Below are positions 58,600 to 64,000 of a stretch of 64,000 bases of DNA, piece after piece; position 1 is the first letter of the stretch, and the number at the start of each line of letters is the position of its first letter. Position numbers and translations under genes: made by a program. The notes beneath the pieces were generated by a model that was given only the letters and a program-made list of their open reading frames with translations, made no database searches and was not told the origin of the DNA. Source of the DNA: Chrysomallon squamiferum (lineage: Eukaryota; Mollusca; Gastropoda; Neomphalida; Peltospiridae); assembly GCA_012295275.1 (NCBI GenBank), contig CM022673.1, positions 23,930,081 to 23,994,080 on the forward strand, in the 5' to 3' direction.

Positions 58600-60945
58600 C
58601 CCCCCCCCTCTGAAAGTGCAGTTGTTAGTGTGGGAACATAATAGAAATACATTGAATTATCTATTACCTATCATAACCATTTCTAATTCAAGAAAATCGT
58701 ATAAAAATCTCTTAATTCACAAAGAAAAAATTATGTTTTTAATTTTTACACTTACTGGTGTTGCTTGTATGAGTTGAGTAAAATATACAAGTATAACAAT
58801 AGAAAATAAATTATGTAATTTTAATTGATAGACATAGGGACATTTACTTTTTGTCTTTCATAAGATTTATATGTACGGTATATTAGTAATAGTTATTTTA
58901 GATATTTTCGCTTTAAACCAGTAAAAGGCAGATCATTTATTTATAATAAAAGCCAGATCATGTATTTATAATAAACCATATGCAACACCTAATAATCGTT
59001 AATAATAACATATAGGCCTATTATATTATATTAGTTTTAAAGTTACAAAGAAATCAATATATGCATGCTGTTTTAACAGCTAGAAAGCTTTACAATTGTA
59101 TTCAGATGTTGTATTCTCGTACACATTGCTTCTTTTCCGGTCTTTACGGTGGTTCTTTATGTTCACCATAGTACCTTTAGCATAGAAATTAAACATTCAT
59201 GTTAATCTAATTTTAAGGTTTGACAGATTGCAACGCAAAAGTTAAATGTTGAATTTGTTACGTTTAATAGGAAATTAAATCGTAAATTGTAAATATTTAT
59301 AATTTTTGTGTTTCTAAATATTTCGTGTGATCGCAAGCGATAACAAATATTAAACTAGCTTCCGGTGAAAACGTGGAGAGAAAGAAGAAGGGTGTGAGGG
59401 AATGTAAAAAAAACAACAACAACCCGACCAAACATTTTGAGATATCTTTATTTCATATACATACCGGATAATTCTATATATGAAGATACATTCAGGTTAG
59501 TTTTGTGTGTTGTTTGCGCTATATTTGTAAGATCAAGTTTAATACGTATTCGGGGCTATTGTTTTCAGTGTTTGCTATTGAGACGTGAGAGTATTCTAGG
59601 GTTTACGAATTAATAACCGGTTCTTCTTTCTTGTCTGATGAAAACTTATACCAGTGTAGACTATACAGTATACAAAGAATATTCAGTCACAATCCATTTA
59701 AAATAATGAAAATACACACACATGCACACGCACGCACGCACACACACACATGCACACGCATACACATACAGGCCAGAACTCAGGAGAGGGATGTGGGAAA
59801 GTCGCCTAGCCTGTATTTCTGTTTCTAGTATTAGCCTGCGATTTGTACAGGGCCTGCTATCCGAATATCGTTGGTTGAGGTAAATATTGATTGTGTAAAG
59901 ATGACCTGTGGCTTCCTATAGTCTAGAAAATGATGATAATAAATTAAGAAAAATACAAAATAAATAAATAAGAAGTAGCTGTAGTAGTAATATTTAAATT
60001 GATTATTTATGCATGTCATGTGCACATTGATTGTACATCTCAGGACTGGGTGCAGGGTTATAAGAAAATACTGTCCACACCACTATAGTATAAACATTAA
60101 ACTGGGTTTGATGGTGAAACTGTTACTATCTCAAGACAAACAATTTAGTAGCAATTATAAATGTATAAATTCACATCAAGTTAATGTGTAATTTAGAAAC
60201 ATGTAATTTTGTCTATTATTATTTAATTTTTTTATATCTGTATTTGTTTTGGTGTGTGTGAAAGTCATAATCAGATTGTTTCATAAGAGATAATACAATT
60301 TCATTTCTCTCTGAAATATTGTAAACTGTTTACAACCTTTATGATAGTTTATCTTGTGACTCCATTATTAATTTTATTACACCTACGTATTTTTAATAAT
60401 CATCACTGAACACTAAAAATTTACACAAAAAATTTAATATTCAGTCAAAACAGCTCTGAAACATTCACTCATAAAATACTTCTTCAGTTAAGCTATGATG
60501 CTGTAACAATCATGAGATAGAGTGCCAGTTTTATCTTTGTTATGATATTTTCAATGATAATGATCAATTTTGATTAAATATTCATCAGATACACAAAGCA
60601 GTTGGCGTATCAGTGTATCTAAATGACCGTATCATAACCACTTGTGTAAATAAATGTGTTCTTTTCAGGTAATGGCTATGTTAAGTACATTTGTGTCACA
60701 GGTGTTGCAAATATCACGTTTTAGATGTGAGATCACACAGTCTGTAGAGACAGCTTTTTCAATAGCAGTAAGGATTTTGTCAGTTAAACTACTCATTTAT
60801 CCAGGGTGTGTTCAACTTCACTCCATAACACAGCATCAAGTGAAACACTGGACACTGAAATCTTGTTCACAGTATATAATAATTCATTCTATTTTTCTTT
60901 ATTTCTTTTTTCTTTTTTTATTAATTTTTGTTTTTTTATTATCAT

Positions 60946-60978
<33 letters not shown>

Positions 60979-61685
60979 AATACTATGTTAAGTAACACTT
61001 TGTTGCATTTTCTTTATGTAAGTAAGGTTTTGTTGATTTTATACAATATACAAAAGGCAATAGTGGACAGGTAAGTTTTCAGGATCTTGTTTTCATGATA
61101 ACTTTATTTCTGTGGACATTTATTAACATAATTAACCAAGTTTAAATATTTATACTTCTGTATTAAAAACAAAAGGATAAAAAACTTTTTTTTTTAATAA
61201 CTTTCATCACTGGCTTATAGAAGACAAACTAATAACTTAGTAAAATTTGGTAACAGTTATAGTACATTGAATAATTTTCTGTCTCTAGATATGGCACATT
61301 ATGATTGTGTTTGTTAATTCTGATTCTGGTAGAAATATATATCTGACAAAGGACATGCAAGCTGGGTATTGCAGTTGACTTGTCATATAGTTCAAAGTAC
61401 TGTCCTTAGTGCATGAGCTGGATATTTTAGAATTATGTAATACTCTTTTATTATGCTCACACAAAGAACTATCACAACTATATCTAAACCTGTATTAACT
61501 TTTCAGTGTGGTGCAGAAACTCGGTGTTTTCTGGTTACTGAGATATATTTCTTACAGTCAGAGCTGTGTTAAAACTGGTTCAGACATGTTTCTCATTTTG
61601 TCACCACTAAATCTTCAACTATGTACAGTGACAAAGACAGATTATACACTGTTTGTTTAGTCATCTCTTGATAAAAGCCAGTATA
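58600..61685. other. Non-coding region, no supported gene
   Basis: AT-rich single-copy-looking DNA with a CA/CG-rich CACACG tract at 59715-59770 and (TTA)n at 60943-60970. No exon with convincing splice sites and conserved protein was found. Confidence 0.6.
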
Positions 61686-61689
61686 GACA

Positions 61690-62160
61690 TACTGGAAACA
61701 TTGACATTACACTGAACATGAAATTTCAGACATACTGAACATGTTGACAGATAGACACACTGAACATACTTAAACTAAAGACACACTGAACATACTTAAA
61801 CTACAGACACACTCAACATATATATTGAAGGTTCAGAGATATATGCAACATACTGAAGGTACACAGACACAAGGAACATATGGACAGTAGAGACACACTG
61901 AACATATTGACAGTACAGACACTGAACATATTGACAGTACAGACACTGAACATATTGAAGGTATAGACACATTGAACATATTGACAGTACAGACACACTG
62001 AACATATTGATGGTACAGACACATGGAACATTGAAGGTACAGACACAAGGAACATATTGATAGTACAGACACACTGAACATATTGACACTACAGGCACAT
62101 TTAACATATTAACAGTACAGACACACTGAACATAATGACAGTACAGACACACTGAATAGA
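61690..62160. repeat. 26-bp minisatellite
   Basis: About 18 imperfect tandem units of ACAGACACACTGAACATATT plus GACAGT, with insertions and deletions. It produces spurious Cys/Val/Ser-rich frames on the minus strand. Confidence 0.9.
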
Positions 62161-62689
62161 GAGACAGTCTAGACATGGATAGCAATGTTGTTTTGTGTAG
62201 CTTAGAGACTGGCAGCAAGCAGTCTAGATATCCATTTCATCTGTTTTAATATCTTTCTCTTCCCACAGCCCCTTTGTGACAGAAGAAATCAATAAGTGTT
62301 GGCCCATCAATAAAATTAAGTAAATGTTTTCTTCCGTTAGTTAGGTTATTGTACATAGACGACAGCTTTCTCAGACAAATGGTTCAGTGGTTGCGACACT
62401 CTCAGTTGGTTATTAGGTTTCTGTATGTGTGTGTGTGTGTGTGTGTATAGCAACAGTTAGAAAAGGGAAAATGACACTGTTGAAAAGTGAAAGGTATGCT
62501 GAACATTGTGAGTAATTCTTGTCAGTAGGCAGTCCTCAGTGAAAACAGACTATTATTAAAATATTACATGTAATAATCCTAGGCAAGAACCTGTAAATAA
62601 TACTTTATAAATTACTCATGATTTTAAATTTGTTCATGAAATTTATGACATCTGTTATATTTGCACAATATTATAGTTGTCTGTTATTA

Positions 62690-62945
62690 TGTATCCTGTG
62701 ACTACACACAAACTAGTTCTCTGTTACTACATATCCTGTGACTACACACTAACTAGTTGTCTGTTACTATGTATCCTGTGACTACACACTAACTAGTTGT
62801 CTGTTACTATCTATCTTGTGAATACCCACTAATTGTTACTATGTATCCTATGACTTCACACTAATTGTTACTATGTATCCTGTGACTTCATACTAACTAG
62901 TTGTCTGTTACTATATATCCTATGATTACACATTAACTTGATGAA
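62690..62945. repeat. 40-bp minisatellite
   Basis: About six or seven units of CTGTTACTATGTATCCTGTG followed by ACTACACACTAACTAGTTGT, some shortened. Confidence 0.9.
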
Positions 62946-62974
62946 TGTTGATATATGTCCCATATTACATCATA

Positions 62975-63197
62975 CTTGACAGAGAGTAAATAAAACTGTC
63001 TGTTTTTATGTGACATACGCTGTAAAATAATTAGTAATGATATTAAGTAATTAATATTTATTTTCCAGTTTGGGTAAGTTTTTATTTATTTAATGTATAT
63101 ATTTAATTCATGACATGTACATTTGATCTTATTCTATGTATGTATTAGAATATAATTAGCAATATAATTCTTTTTGTTGTTGTTGTTATTATTATTG

Positions 63198-63253
<56 letters not shown>

Positions 63254-63255
63254 TC
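62975..63255. repeat. Dispersed element with (ATT)n tail, fourth locus
   Basis: Shares ACAGAGAGTAAATAAAACTG, TTTATTTAATGTATA, GATCTTATTCTATGTATGTA and AGCAATATAA with the element at 58378-58590. Ends in a long (TTA)n at about 63185-63252. Confidence 0.75.
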
Positions 63256-64000
63256 TTCTAAGTTCTATCCAATTGTAAAACAGAAATGAATTTTAGAAAA
63301 TGATGAGTTTTTGTTATTGAAATCAATTACATTATCAGAATCATATTTATGAGATGTTATCAGGTATTTATGAGATGTTATCAGAGTTGCTATCACATAA
63401 ATGAGATGTTATTAAACTGATTGAACTGGTGATCACATGATTTTCTTGAAGTCAGGACAGGTGTAGTGGTGTGTGTTGTGTATGTGTGTTGATGTATTAT
63501 GTGGCTGTTGTGTATAGTTTGTACATAGTTTGTTGTTGTTTATTTCTCCTTACACTGCTGTCTCGCCAGGCTGTTGGGATAGTGTGGACAGTTTTGTGTT
63601 TGGCTTGGTTTTAAATGAAGACTGTGTAATGTTTACTGGACTTTGTTTATTTTCAGGTTTTGTTTGCAGGTGTCGTTTGGAGAGTCTGCAGGCGGCGAAT
63701 GTTGAATGTGAAGAGTGGAGCAGGAAGATGGGTCACTGTTAGTTTATCAGCTCATTCATAAAGCTATGGATGTTCACACGTGTTAGAATTTTCACATGAC
63801 AAATTCTCTCCAGCAATGAATTCGAATCTGATCAAACTACACATCTAAAAAAATTTTGTTTAAAAAGAAATTCAAAAACAACAAAGTGACTGGATACCAG
63901 CTGCTGTCCCTGTGATACATGACTGAAAACAAAAGAGAATTTTGTTTTCAAAAGTAAACTTTTAAGTTCTGTGATACAATGGCAAGCAGAAGACAGTTTC
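63256..64000. other. Right end, no supported gene
   Basis: A short direct repeat (TTTATGAGATGTTATCA) near 63346-63410. A frame at 63650-63742 follows a possible TTTTCAG acceptor and ends at TAG, but no homology is recognisable. It could be a terminal exon of a gene extending out of the window; I cannot support it. Confidence 0.4.

Noticed and set aside
60654-60995. 113-codon plus-strand frame
   Set aside because: No recognisable family, ends in a low-complexity Phe/Leu run over T-rich DNA, and no supporting splice partners.
61796-62218. 140-codon Cys/Val/Ser-rich minus-strand frame
   Set aside because: Translation of the 26-bp minisatellite, open in three frames at once.
62380-62440. tRNA-like A box (TGGTTCAGTGGTT)
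   Set aside because: No convincing B box or cloverleaf follows; at most a very degraded SINE head.
63530-63742. 70-codon plus-strand frame with a Cys-rich end
   Set aside because: Could be a terminal exon, but no homology or upstream exon can be seen in the window.

Overview
The window is eukaryotic, AT-rich nuclear DNA with GT-AG introns, long (CT)n, (TTA)n and (GAA)n tracts and many minisatellites. It is most likely from a marine invertebrate. A mollusc fits best, from the gene families and from a degraded tRNA-derived element of a kind I associate with mollusc genomes; this assignment is inference, not proof.

Region 1 (about 1-27.8 kb, minus strand) is one large secreted-protein gene that I do not recognise. 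It starts at the ATG at 27769-27771 with a signal peptide and runs leftward past the window edge. Every coding exon is one module with phase 1-1 borders. In transcription order these are: signal peptide plus module F, module E, then eight tandem repeats of the exon trio C-B-D, then EGF-A-EGF-A-EGF. Modules A to F are paralogues of a roughly 150-residue domain with four cysteines. Cys1 and Cys2 are 21 residues apart in all types except F (19), and Cys2 is followed by [AS]-A-[RKM]. Joined end to end, the visible exons would give about 4,460 residues, with 28 four-Cys modules and three EGF domains. Two exons carry frameshifts (B of unit 1 and D of unit 5). The central repeat units are nearly identical, while the edge copies keep other variants, which is the signature of recent unequal exchange.

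Region 2 (27.8-30.66 kb) has no gene I can support, only simple repeats and a small transposon-like relic.

Region 3 (30.66-54.12 kb, plus strand) is a tandem duplication of an 11.5-11.9 kb segment. Each copy holds a 16-bp minisatellite, a 23-bp minisatellite, (CT)n tracts and a 12-exon serine carboxypeptidase gene (peptidase family S10, CPVL-like). Copy 2 is intact (482 aa) and is predicted to be a type II membrane protein. Copy 1 has an intron-like insertion that breaks exon 2. The copies differ almost silently in exons 1-9 but only by amino-acid replacements in exons 10-12. Several substrate-binding positions normally conserved in the family are changed.

Region 4 (54.33-56.02 kb, minus strand) is an intronless 563-aa protein with ankyrin repeats and a C-terminal SOCS box, convergent with carboxypeptidase copy 2. 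It is probably a substrate adaptor for a Cullin-5 ubiquitin ligase.

Region 5 (56-64 kb) is non-coding as far as I can see: simple repeats, two more copies of a dispersed element also present in the carboxypeptidase introns, and 26-bp and 40-bp minisatellites.
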